Source of the DNA: Sodalis ligni
GTDB taxonomy: Bacteria; Pseudomonadota; Gammaproteobacteria; Enterobacterales; Enterobacteriaceae
Length of the DNA: 64,000 nucleotides
Direction of reading: 5' to 3'
NCBI RefSeq assembly: GCF_016865525.2
Contig: NZ_CP075169.1
Coordinates: forward strand, 248,001 to 312,000
Numbering within the stretch: the stretch's first letter is position 1; each line of letters starts with the position of its first letter. The notes below the pieces were generated by a model. It worked only from the letters and a program-made list of their open reading frames with translations. It ran no database searches and had not been told where the DNA came from. Made by a program: the position numbers and the translations under genes. Positions 31,851-44,857 of this stretch are shown one piece after another.

Positions 31851-33181
31851 ATGGAATCTTTTTCTTCTCTATATCAGGAGCATCTCGCGACGCTGCAAAA
31901 GCGGACCCGCGAGATCCTTGCCCGGCAGAATCTCGATGCGTTACTGATTCACTCCGGCGAACCCATCACGGCATTCCTCGACGATCAGGATTATCCCTTC
32001 CGGGTCAATCCACAGTTCAAGGCCTGGCTGCCGGTGACCAACGTCGCACATTGCTGGTTATGGGTCGACGGCGTGAACAAACCCATATTATGGTTCTACC
32101 TGCCGGTGGATTATTGGTACAGTGTAGAGCCGGTGCCCGACAGCTTCTGGACGCCTTTTATCACTATCGTACCCATCCGGAACCCCGACGATATTGGCGG
32201 ATTGCTGCCGGCCCGCCGCGACAAGGTGGCATATCTGGGCTCCTCTGCTGCGCGGGCGTCAAGCCTCGGCCTGACGGCGAAAAACATCAATCCGAAACCG
32301 ATATTGGATTTTCTGCATTTTCATCGGGCCTATAAGACCGATTATGAACTCGCCTGCATGCGTGAGGCGCAAAAACCGCCGTTACCGGGCACCGCGCCGC
32401 CAAGGAAGCGTTCCTCTCCGGCATGAGCGAATTCGATATCAATATCGCCTATCTCAGCGCCACCGGCCACCGCGATATCGACGTTCCCTATGGCAACATT
32501 ATCGCGCTGAACGAGCATTCGGCGGTATTGCATTACACTACGCTTGAAAACCGCTGCCCGGATGACGTCCGCAGCTTTCTCATTGACGCCGGAACGGAAT
32601 ACCACGGTTACGCAGCGGATCTGACCCGCACCTACGCCGCGCGGAAAGATTCCGAATTCGCTCAGCTGGTGGCCGCCATGAATACGGAACAGCTGGCGTT
32701 AATCGACACCATCGAAGCCGGTGTCAGCTACATCGATTATCATATCCAGATGCACGGACGGATTGCCAAATTGCTCAAGACCTTCGATATCGTCACCGGC
32801 ATCAGTGAAGAAGCCATGGTGAAAGAGGGGATTACCGGTCCGTTCCTGCCGCATGGCCTGGGGCATCCACTCGGGCTGCAGGTCCATGATGTGGGGGGCT
32901 TCATGCAGGACGATACCGGTACCCATCTGGCCCCCCCGGCCGCTTATCCATACCTGCGCTGTACTCGCGTTATGGAGCCGGGTATGGTCATGACCATCGA
33001 GCCCGGCCTGTATTTTATCGAATCGCTGCTTTCGCCCTGGCGCAGCGGCGCATTCAGCAGACATTTCAACTGGCAGCGCATCGAGATGTTCAAGGCTTTT
33101 GGCGGTATCCGCATCGAAGACAATATCGTCATAAAAGAAAAGCAGACTGAAAACATGACCCGCGATTTGAAGCTGGCATAA
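31851..33181 (+). pseudogene. pepQ: PepQ, Xaa-Pro dipeptidase (frameshifted)
   Basis: Cytoplasmic metallopeptidase that splits X-Pro dipeptides, about 443 residues in E. coli. The first frame (31851-32426) matches E. coli PepQ to [11 protein letters not shown] and then reads nonsense to a TGA. The correct continuation [21 protein letters not shown] is one frame away and runs intact to 33181. One A appears lost from the AAAAA run at 32371-32375. The catalytic domain lies entirely in the second frame, with metal ligands in [30 protein letters not shown] and TIEPGLYF. An ATG at 32423 could start that piece, but without the N-domain activity is doubtful. Confidence 0.88.
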
Positions 33182-33792
33182 TGCAGGCCTATTTCGTTCC
33201 CGCGGCGCCGGTCACCGCGGTGATGGAAATTAAAAAAAGTCGTTTTATCACCTTCCTGTCACCTGCGCGAGGGATTGATGCCGCCAGGGAGTGCATCCGG
33301 CAGGCCCGCGAGCAGCACCCCTCGGCGACACACCATTGCTGGGCCTATATTGCCGGACCGCCGCAGGATTCATCGCAGTTCGGCTTTTCGGACGACGGCG
33401 AGCCCTCCGGCACCGCCGGACGTCCCATGCTGGCACAACTTCAGGGCTGCGGGGCGGGAGAAATCACGGCGGTAGTGGTGCGATATTTCGGCGGCATAAA
33501 GCTGGGTACCGGCGGACTGGTAAGGGCTTACGGCGGCGGTGTGCAGCAGGCGCTAAAACTCATGGTCCGTGTGGAAATAGTCCCGCAGGTGGAATTCGTT
33601 GTATCTTGTCGTTATGAACAGCAGGCATGGATTGAAATGGCGGTCAAACAGGTTGCCGGCCGCATTGTCCAGAGCGAGTATGGCGAATCCATTAACTTTC
33701 GTGTGGCCATTCCCTTCGACAAGGTGGGCGAGGCTTCGCGGAAATTGGGCGATTTAAGTCGCGGCGCTTTGCATTTCTTGCCGATTACATAA
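33181..33792 (+). CDS. yigZ: YigZ, IMPACT-family protein
   Basis: A 203-residue member of the IMPACT/YigZ family with an N-terminal UPF0029 domain (about residues 10-125) and a C-terminal domain of ferredoxin-like fold. Family blocks are SRFITFLSPA, THHCWAY and SDDGEPSGTAGRPML, then VRYFGGIKLGTGGLVRAYG. The bacterial function is not established. Its ATG overlaps the pepQ stop (TAATG), so it may be coupled to that damaged gene. Confidence 0.94.
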   Translation: MQAYFVPAAPVTAVMEIKKSRFITFLSPARGIDAARECIRQAREQHPSATHHCWAYIAGPPQDSSQFGFSDDGEPSGTAGRPMLAQLQGCGAGEITAVVVRYFGGIKLGTGGLVRAYGGGVQQALKLMVRVEIVPQVEFVVSCRYEQQAWIEMAVKQVAGRIVQSEYGESINFRVAIPFDKVGEASRKLGDLSRGALHFLPIT

Positions 33793-33841
33793 TAATCCCG
33801 TCCCCGGCTACCGTTGAATTTTTATTAAGGAACATGCTGAA

Positions 33842-35293
33842 ATGCATTTTCGCGCCATAATCCGCATAGTCGGTCTGCTCGTCATGTTATTTTCCGGGAC
33901 CATGATTGTTCCCGGTCTGGTGGCGTTGATTTATCGAGATGGAGCCGGCAGCGCCTTTACCCAGACCTTCTTTTTCACTTTGCTGATTGGTTTGCTGCTG
34001 TGGTTGCCGAACCGCCGCCAGAGGTATGAATTAAAACCCAGGGAAGGTTTTTTGATTGTGGTGCTGTTCTGGACGGTGCTGGGGAGCGTCGGCGCATTGC
34101 CGTTCCTGTTCGCCGATCACCCCGATCTGTCGCTGACCAATGCCTTTTTCGAGTCATTCTCCGGCCTGACCACCACCGGCGCCACCTCGCTGGTTGGCCT
34201 GGATAACCTGCCCAAGGCCATTCTCTTTTATCGGCAGATGCTGCAATGGTTCGGCGGCATGGGGATCATTGTGTTGGCGGTAGCAATTTTGCCAATACTG
34301 GGGGTTGGCGGCATGCAGCTTTACCGTGCCGAGATGCCCGGACCGTTAAAAGACAATAAAATGCGGCCGCGCATTGCCGAAACGGCTAAAACCCTCTGGC
34401 TGATATATCTCACTCTCACCATAATTTGCGCAGCGGCGCTCTGGGGCGCCGGGATGTCGGTTTTCGACGCCATCGGCCACAGCTTTTCCACCGTGGCCCT
34501 CGGTGGTTTTTCCACCCATGATGCCAGCATCGGCTATTACCACAGCCCGATGATAAACTCTATCGTGGCGGTTTTTTTACTGATTTCCGGTTGTAACTAC
34601 GGCCTGCATTTTGCCGTGCTGAGCGGGCATAACCTGCGGGTATATTGGCGTGACCCGGAATTCAAGGTATTTATCTCCGTGCAGTTCATCCTGGTGGTGG
34701 TGGCCACGCTCATCCTTTGGCGTTTCAACGTGTACCAGACCGGACTACAAACCCTGAACCAGGCTTTTTTCCAAGTAGTTTCCATGGCCACCACCGCCGG
34801 TTTTACCACCGACAGCATCGCCCGCTGGCCGCTGTTCCTGCCGATACTGCTGTTGTGCTCGGCATTCATCGGCGGCTGCGCCGGTTCTACCGGCGGCGGC
34901 CTGAAAGTCATCCGTATTCTGCTACTTTATCTGCAGGGTTCGCGGGAGCTGAAGCGCTTGGTACACCCGAATGCGGTCTATACCATCAAGCTCGGCACCA
35001 GGGCTTTGCCGGAACGTATCCTGGAGGCGGTGTGGGGGTTCTTTTCAGCCTATGCCCTGGTTTTTATTGTCAGTATGCTGGCGATTATCGCCACCGGCGT
35101 TGATAATTTCTCCGCGTTTGCTGCGGTAACCGCTACCCTGAATAATCTGGGCCCGGGGCTGGGGGTGGTTGCGGAAAATTTCACCGCCATGAATTCGGTG
35201 GCTAAATGGATACTGATTGCCGACATGCTGTTCGGCCGATTGGAGGTATTCACCGTATTGGTGCTCTTCACGCCCACTTTCTGGCGCGAGTAG
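33842..35293 (+). CDS. trkH: TrkH, potassium uptake channel subunit
   Basis: Membrane subunit of the Trk potassium importer, working with the NAD/ATP-binding ring TrkA. It has 483 residues, the same as E. coli. Four membrane-pore-membrane repeats can be followed by their filter loops: TTTGATSLV (about residues 109-117), [11 protein letters not shown] (about 218-228), TTAGFTTDS (about 313-321) and NLGPGLG (about 432-438). The stop is seven bases before the hemG start. Confidence 0.96.
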   Translation: MHFRAIIRIVGLLVMLFSGTMIVPGLVALIYRDGAGSAFTQTFFFTLLIGLLLWLPNRRQRYELKPREGFLIVVLFWTVLGSVGALPFLFADHPDLSLTNAFFESFSGLTTTGATSLVGLDNLPKAILFYRQMLQWFGGMGIIVLAVAILPILGVGGMQLYRAEMPGPLKDNKMRPRIAETAKTLWLIYLTLTIICAAALWGAGMSVFDAIGHSFSTVALGGFSTHDASIGYYHSPMINSIVAVFLLISGCNYGLHFAVLSGHNLRVYWRDPEFKVFISVQFILVVVATLILWRFNVYQTGLQTLNQAFFQVVSMATTAGFTTDSIARWPLFLPILLLCSAFIGGCAGSTGGGLKVIRILLLYLQGSRELKRLVHPNAVYTIKLGTRALPERILEAVWGFFSAYALVFIVSMLAIIATGVDNFSAFAAVTATLNNLGPGLGVVAENFTAMNSVAKWILIADMLFGRLEVFTVLVLFTPTFWRE

Positions 35294-35300
35294 GTTTGTT

Positions 35301-35873
35301 ATGCATATTTTGATTCTTTATTCCAGCCGGGACGGACAAACCCGAAAAATTTCGCGGTTTATTGCGTCCGCCCTTACGGATACCGCGACCTGTGATGTCG
35401 TTGATCTCAGCCAGGCCGATGACTGTTCGCTTCAGAATTACGATGGCATTATTATCGGCGCCGCCATCCGGTACGGCCATTACGCCGCCGACCTGCATAA
35501 TTTCATCCGGCGGCATCTGGACCGGCTGAATACGCTGCCCAGCGCTTTTTTCTCCGTTAATCTGACGGCGCGTAAACCGGATAAACGCACGCCCGAAACC
35601 AATGTGTATACCCGTAAATTCCTGGCCGCTACGCCCTGGCGGCCTGATGGATGCGCCGTTTTCGCCGGTGCGCTGCGCTATCCGCAATACCGCTGGCTGG
35701 ATCGGGTCATGATCCAGTTGATCATGCGGATGACCGGCGGCGAGACCGACAGTTCAAAAGAAGTCGAATATACCGACTGGGAACAGGTTACGGCCTTCGC
35801 CCGGGATTTTGCAGTTTTAACCGATAAAGCTTCCCGCCAGGAGGGCGAAGCGAAGGGATTTGGTGAAAAATAA
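35301..35873 (+). CDS. hemG: HemG, menaquinone-dependent protoporphyrinogen oxidase
   Basis: Flavodoxin-like FMN enzyme that oxidises protoporphyrinogen IX, passing electrons to the quinone pool. From the ATG at 35301 it has 190 residues (E. coli 181). The phosphate-binding loop is [11 protein letters not shown] (about residues 7-17) and the long-chain insert has [18 protein letters not shown]. The C-terminal end is about ten residues longer and charged. It directly precedes the rRNA promoters. Confidence 0.95.
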   Translation: MHILILYSSRDGQTRKISRFIASALTDTATCDVVDLSQADDCSLQNYDGIIIGAAIRYGHYAADLHNFIRRHLDRLNTLPSAFFSVNLTARKPDKRTPETNVYTRKFLAATPWRPDGCAVFAGALRYPQYRWLDRVMIQLIMRMTGGETDSSKEVEYTDWEQVTAFARDFAVLTDKASRQEGEAKGFGEK

Positions 35874-35903
35874 ACCGATCGGTGGAATTGTTGCAATTAG
35901 CAC

Positions 35904-35931
35904 TTGTCTCGCCTCAGGAAATCCCTATAAT
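35904..35931 (+). promoter_or_regulatory. rRNA promoter P1
   Basis: TTGTCT (35904-35909) and TATAAT (35926-35931) are 16 bases apart, followed by the GC-rich discriminator GCGCCTCCACTG. This is the pattern of E. coli rrn P1, with the start expected near A35940. An AT-rich upstream element lies over the hemG end. Confidence 0.85.
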
Positions 35932-36011
35932 GCGCCTCCACTGACCGGGATTAACCGCTGCGACGGACCGGGTCGGGAAGGGAAAAGCGCTTCGCTAAAG
36001 CAAATAAAAGC

Positions 36012-36039
36012 TTGACTCTTCAACGGGAAAGCGTAATAT
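36012..36039 (+). promoter_or_regulatory. rRNA promoter P2
   Basis: TTGACT (36012-36017) and TAATAT (36034-36039) with a 16-base spacer, close to E. coli rrn P2 and about 105 bases after P1. Confidence 0.8.
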
Positions 36040-36080
36040 ACGCAACCCGCGCCAGGTGAGAATAGTGCTCCCCGACGCAC

Positions 36081-36092
36081 GCTCTTTAACAA
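36081..36092 (+). promoter_or_regulatory. boxA antitermination site of the rRNA leader
   Basis: GCTCTTTAACAA is the canonical boxA. It recurs in the 16S-23S spacer near 38123, as is normal for rRNA antitermination. Confidence 0.8.
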
Positions 36093-36216
36093 TTTATCAG
36101 ACAATCTGTGTGGGCACTCACAAGACCGTATCGAAACACAACAATACAAGTCTTGAAGAGTGACAAACAGTTAATTCAAAAGATTAACCAGATGAAATCT
36201 TTGAGCATCAAGCTTT

Positions 36217-37757
<1,541 letters not shown>

Positions 37758-37986
37758 CCGAAAGATACGCGTCAAGTGACGTGTCCACACAGATTGTCTG
37801 ATAGAAGTGATGAGCAAACAGCTCGTATGGTTTACACGTGAAGCCCGGCTTCGCACGTGCAAGGCATCGTCCGATGATAGGAGAGCAACGCGATGCGTTG
37901 TTCGACTAGAAAGAGGTCGCTTACTTTCATTAATGAAAGTTTCGCCTTACGGAAAAGCAACGCGGTGCGTTGCAAGCATTTTCCGT

Positions 37987-38062
37987 GTCCCCTTCGTCTA
38001 GTGGCCTAGGACACTGCCCTTTCACGGCGGTCACAGGGGGTCGAACCCCCTAGGGGGCGCCA
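37987..38062 (+). tRNA. gltU: tRNA-Glu (TTC) with unusual T arm
   Basis: A 76-base tRNA with encoded CCA in the 16S-23S spacer. The anticodon is TTC within CCTTTCACG and the acceptor is GTCCCCT/AGGGGGC. Compared with the E. coli tRNA, position 54 is G instead of T and position 60 is C instead of T, so GGGGG and CCCCC could pair on beyond the normal stem and leave a five-base loop. Position 2-71 is a T-G wobble rather than T-A. These may be real or an error in a repeat region. Confidence 0.9.
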
Positions 38063-38189
38063 AACAGCCTACGCGTCTGATAAATTTCAGAGCGCATTTG
38101 AAAGAGTGCGCTGCGAAATACTGCTCTTTAACAATCCGGAACAAGCTGAAAATTTGAAAAAAACATGCTGAGCAAAATCAGTATGCGAG

Positions 38190-38415
38190 TCTCTCAAAGC
38201 AAGCAAACCTAGAATGCTGTTATGTCGATAACAGCCTCTGTCCAACGCTGGCGATGTCCGTAACAGGCCGCGCCGAAGCAAGACTGAGCGAACGACTGCA
38301 GGGCAAGGCGCCCGGCACGGAGAAACCGGAGTGGACTGTATGTCCATGAGGATTTCGAGTACCGGAGCAACGCGGCCATGTAGTCGTGCAGCCGGTCGGA
38401 CAGAACAAACACTTT
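38190..38415 (+). other. extra segment in the 16S-23S spacer
   Basis: The spacer is 668 bases, longer than the usual tRNA-Glu type. Its distal part (about 38215-38410) is GC-rich and includes GAGGATTTCGAGTACCGGAG and other blocks that read like an interspersed repeat. It sits between the second boxA and the 23S start. No gene is present. Confidence 0.4.
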
Positions 38416-38425
38416 AGGGTTGTGA

Positions 38426-41410
<2,985 letters not shown>

Positions 41411-41532
41411 ACAACACCTAAGGTGTTTGGGCGATGAGAGCGTTGTCCGCGAGGGCGATGAGAGAATTTTCAGCGAAGTTCCGGATAAAGGCCAATGGTC
41501 ATCGTTGAAAGATGACGGTTGGATAACGAATT

Positions 41533-41652
41533 TGCCTGGCGGCACTAGCGCGGTGGTCCCACCTGACCCCATGCCGAACTCAGCAGTGAAACGCCGTAGC
41601 GCCGATGGTAGTGTGGGGTCTCCCCATGCGAGAGTAGGGAACTGCCAGGCAT
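41533..41652 (+). rRNA. rrf: 5S ribosomal RNA
   Basis: Exactly 120 bases, from TGCCTGGCGGC to CTGCCAGGCAT, nearly identical to E. coli 5S. Confidence 0.98.
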
Positions 41653-41765
41653 CCATTAAGGCCGATACCTCGAGTGTGACAAGAGGCGTTGGTGAAGCAC
41701 CACAAACGGTTTTATGACATGCGTTGACCCCGCAAATGTTAAGTTTGGGTGTAGTACCGAATCGT

Positions 41766-41842
41766 GGTGCGGTAGTTCAGTCGGTTAGAATACCGGCCTG
41801 TCACGCCGGGGGTCGCGGGTTCGAGTCCCGTCCGCACCGCCA
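41766..41842 (+). tRNA. aspT: tRNA-Asp (GTC)
   Basis: A 77-base tRNA with encoded CCA, anticodon GTC in CCTGTCACG, and acceptor GGTGCGG/CCGCACC. It is the first distal tRNA of the operon, as aspT is in E. coli rrnC. Confidence 0.97.
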
Positions 41843-41850
41843 CCCTATTT

Positions 41851-41926
41851 AGGGGCGTAGTTCAATTGGTAGAGCACCGGTCTCCAAAACCGGGTGTTGG
41901 GAGTTCGAGTCTCTCCGCCCCTGCCA
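41851..41926 (+). tRNA. trpT: tRNA-Trp (CCA)
   Basis: A 76-base tRNA with encoded CCA tail, anticodon CCA in TCTCCAAAAC, and acceptor AGGGGCG/CGCCCCT. It is the last gene of the rRNA operon, as trpT is in E. coli rrnC. Confidence 0.97.
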
Positions 41927-41938
41927 GAAAACAGATAA

Positions 41939-41969
41939 AGCCCTTCGCTTACGCGAGGGGCTTTTTTTT
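41939..41969 (+). terminator. rRNA operon terminator
   Basis: AGCCCTTCGC (41939-41948) pairs with GCGAGGGGCT (41953-41962), loop TTAC, then eight T. A strong intrinsic terminator directly after tRNA-Trp. Confidence 0.93.
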
Positions 41970-42089
41970 ATTTTTAAACGCAATACATCCCTCGTAGTAT
42001 GGCGCTATTTTTGTTATGCACTTACACAAAATAATGCTCAGATAACCAGTCTACTTTTAACGATGGAAGTGTCATTGGCTGATGATACC

Positions 42090-42111
42090 GCCCTTTGATA
42101 GGGCTGTTTTT
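42090..42111 (+). terminator. second plus-strand terminator-like hairpin
   Basis: GCCCT (42090-42094) and AGGGC (42100-42104) followed by TGTTTTTAT. The T run is on the plus strand, so it would back up the rRNA terminator rather than serve the minus-strand gene next to it. Confidence 0.5.
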
Positions 42112-42121
42112 ATAAAATGAT

Positions 42122-42556
42122 TTACCAGCCTGATTTCTTATGCGTTCCACAATTCGGACGCGGCGGGCAAGAGTACTGCGGAGGCGGATAGCACCCTGGG
42201 CGCGGCGGATAATATGGCTGCCTATAATAAAGCGGCGGAGTAACAAAATAAGTACCGGCAGGCTCTAAACTGTATTGTCCATCAAAGCCGACGGCGAACG
42301 CTTGGAAAGCATAATTAGTGTTCGGGTTCAAATTATACAAAGCAAGCCAGGGAGTATTTCCATCGGTTTGTCCCGCCCAGTAGCCGGGGCTGGCGGCTTG
42401 CCATACATTAAAGTATGCCACAGGCGCACCACCGATGCCGGGCGTCCAGCTAAGCAATACTGACGTTGGAGTAAGATTGCTGGTCACCATATTGGTAGGC
42501 GATACAGGCCTTTCATTGATTGGCCGATTACAGTAGGAAAAATTAGAATTCGTCAT
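42122..42556 (-). CDS. small fibronectin type III-like protein
   Basis: A 144-residue protein I cannot name. Residues about 15-105 have a fibronectin type III pattern: PTNMVTSNLTPTSVLLSW at the start, AYFNVW in the middle and LNPNTNYAFQAFAVG near the end of the fold. The last 38 residues are rich in Pro, Tyr and Cys (PPRPGC, PPPQYSCPPRPNC). No signal peptide is visible, so export would need another route. It lies alone beside the rRNA operon in AT-rich DNA. The composition of the tail suggests a surface or secreted role, but this is a guess. Confidence 0.65.
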   Translation of the reverse strand: MTNSNFSYCNRPINERPVSPTNMVTSNLTPTSVLLSWTPGIGGAPVAYFNVWQAASPGYWAGQTDGNTPWLALYNLNPNTNYAFQAFAVGFDGQYSLEPAGTYFVTPPLYYRQPYYPPRPGCYPPPQYSCPPRPNCGTHKKSGW

Positions 42557-43574
42557 AATAATATCCTCAATCTCTCAGGTCAACGCTATAATCAATCAGA
42601 CGCGATATGAGTTACTTTTCTATAAACAGTGGCGATGCGCAATAAACATTGTTGAAGTGAAGACATTTAACAGTAAATATAATTAAGATTAGAATCTTAG
42701 CTTTTAGATAAAAATATAACCATAAGTTTTATCAAAATTTGAAAATTATTATTTATTCCTATAATCTATTGGTTGCGTGGAATGCCGTCAATTGTCAAAT
42801 TTAAAATGGAAGTTTCCTTTATCAATGCAAGAGGCGATATGCTTTGGATAACATAGTTAACTATATGATTTTAAATTCAATGCTATTACTAATAAATAGT
42901 TTGAAAGAAAAACAGAATTGATAAAATAGCCATTCGAAAGCATGACTTAATATGCTGGAGTGATCTGCCGGTTCGAGCCCCTTCACCTGATTCTCGTTTT
43001 ACGGCGGGAGTGACCTCCACCAGCCATCACCAGGGCTTATAAAATTAAGCCGTCGCCAAGACTTTCAAGATCATAACGAAATGCCTTCCCGGCAACTGCC
43101 GCCCCAGCCGTGGGCGATCTGGCCTGATGCAGAATTTCGTTGCAAAAATAGAATCCGGGAAATAACAGCAATGTAATCCATATTTTCAAACCGATTTTAC
43201 TAGGGTTTCATATGATCGAGAGACACTGTGCAATGCCGCAGCTCAAAATGTTGCAATAAATGTAAAAACCATAATGTTCTCGCCAAAAGATATATAGCAG
43301 ATTAATGCATGGCTCAACTCATGTTACATGTTGATGAGTGAAATGTTAAGGCGGTATTTCCCTAATTTTGAAGCATTTAATTTTTCCTCTGTATGGACAC
43401 TGTACAAAAATATATCCATAAGCCACAGATTTAAATGAAAAAAATTACGATGCCTCTCTAGTCCTATTTGTCAAAAGTGTGATGCGCTACGATATAAAAA
43501 AGCCTTTTCTTGTTTAATTTTATTGTTGTTAGCCTTTAAGAAATACCCGTACATTTTATGATTATAAGAGGACG
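42557..43574. other. AT-rich gap with a possible coding remnant
   Basis: About 1 kb with no intact gene. On the minus strand 43152 down to 43037 reads ILHQARSPTAGAAVAG then KAFRYDLESLGDGLIL and a TAA, with the look of a protein C-terminus but no upstream frame; the family is unknown to me. Around 42968 there is GGTTCGAGCCCC, resembling a tRNA T arm, without a foldable tRNA. The last 300 bases are very AT-rich and should hold the ytfQ promoter. Confidence 0.35.
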
Positions 43575-43580
43575 ATGACT

Positions 43581-44537
43581 ATGTGGAAGCGTTTACTTTT
43601 AGGATCTGCCATTTCTGTCGCGATGTCTGCAATGGCACTGGCCGCGCCGTTGACGGTGGGGTTTTCTCAGGTCGGCTCAGAGTCTGGCTGGCGCGCGGCG
43701 GAAACTACGGTAGCAAAAAGTGAAGCCCAGAAGCGCGGCATAACGTTGAAAATTGCCGATGGACAGCAAAAACAGGAAAACCAGATTAAAGCGGTCCGTT
43801 CATTCATTGCCCAGGGCGTAGACGCCATATTTATAGCGCCGGTGGTGCAAACCGGTTGGGAACCCGTTTTACAGGAAGCCAAAAGCGCTAAAATCCCGGT
43901 CTTCTTGCTGGACCGCGCTATTGTAGTCAAAGACAACTCGTTATATATGGCCGTAGTAACCGCTGATAATGTGCTTGAAGGCCGGCTGATAGGCGACTGG
44001 CTGGTGAAAACCATGAACGGCAAACCTTGTAACGTGGTGGAACTGCAGGGTACGGTGGGCGCCAGCGTGGCAATCGATCGTAAGAAAGGTTTTGCGGAAG
44101 CCATAGCAAAAGCGCCGGCAATAAAAATTATTCGCTCTCAGTCCGGTGACTTTACTCGCACTAACGGCAAAGTAGTCATGGAAAGTTTTATTAAAGCTGA
44201 AAACAATGGTAAAAATATATGCATGGTTTTCGCCCATAATGATGACATGGCAATAGGTGCGATACAGGCAATCAAAGAAGCGGGGCTTAAACCGGGCAAG
44301 GATATTCTTACCGGTTCAATTGATGGTGTTCCTGATATTTATAAAGCAATGCTGGCGGGAGAAGCCAATGCTAACGTGGAATTGACGCCTAATATGGCTG
44401 GCCCGGCATTTGATGCGCTTAACGCATATTTAAAGGATGGAACAAAACCACCTAAAATCATTAAAACAGAAAGCAGATTATATCTGCCCGCCGACGCTCA
44501 GGCGCAGTTAGCCAAGAAAAGTGGCATGGGGTACTAA
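43581..44537 (+). CDS. ytfQ: YtfQ, galactofuranose-binding periplasmic protein
   Basis: Periplasmic binding protein of the YtfQRT-YjfF importer, which takes up furanose-form galactose in E. coli. The ATG at 43581 with AGAGG nine bases upstream gives 318 residues, the same as E. coli. The signal peptide ends at ALA (about residue 21). The mature part shows FSQVGSESGWRAAET, IADGQQKQENQIKAVRSF and GTVGASVAIDRKKGF almost unchanged. This operon sits elsewhere in E. coli, so it has moved next to the rRNA operon here. Confidence 0.95.
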   Translation: MWKRLLLGSAISVAMSAMALAAPLTVGFSQVGSESGWRAAETTVAKSEAQKRGITLKIADGQQKQENQIKAVRSFIAQGVDAIFIAPVVQTGWEPVLQEAKSAKIPVFLLDRAIVVKDNSLYMAVVTADNVLEGRLIGDWLVKTMNGKPCNVVELQGTVGASVAIDRKKGFAEAIAKAPAIKIIRSQSGDFTRTNGKVVMESFIKAENNGKNICMVFAHNDDMAIGAIQAIKEAGLKPGKDILTGSIDGVPDIYKAMLAGEANANVELTPNMAGPAFDALNAYLKDGTKPPKIIKTESRLYLPADAQAQLAKKSGMGY

Positions 44538-44647
44538 AAAGTCGCTGTTTTATACCTAAAAGAGGGAAGGTCGAACTGCGAGTGATCGCACATTATAAAA
44601 ATTCGCCACTGGGACAGGGGCAGAGGGAATATTCAACGTAAAACATT

Positions 44648-44684
44648 CCGCGTCATGGGTCCCGCGCTAAGGCCCATGACGCGG
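44648..44684. repeat. perfect 12-base hairpin between ytfQ and ytfR
   Basis: CCGCGTCATGGG (44648-44659) and CCCATGACGCGG (44673-44684) are perfect inverted copies with a 13-base loop and no T run. In a 320-base gap inside one operon, such a hairpin usually protects the upstream binding-protein mRNA from 3' decay. Confidence 0.75.
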
Positions 44685-44857
44685 CAACAGCACATGACCC
44701 GTGTTGTTTCAAACGCTCCTGGCCGGTGGGTTGCCAGCGGCGACGGTTTATTCTTCTGCATCCTGCCTGGCGGGTCGTGGCACGGTTTGTCAAAATCCGG
44801 GTCCTTAGGTGTATTGATAAGGCAGTTTTTCCGGCTACGTTTTCAGGAGCATATTCC

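Noticed and set aside
35874..36216. replication origin near the rRNA operon
   Set aside because: No DnaA-box cluster or 13-mer array was seen; the region is explained by rRNA promoters and leader.
42960..42995. tRNA-like T-arm sequence as an attachment site
   Set aside because: No cloverleaf can be formed and no integrase or second copy was found.
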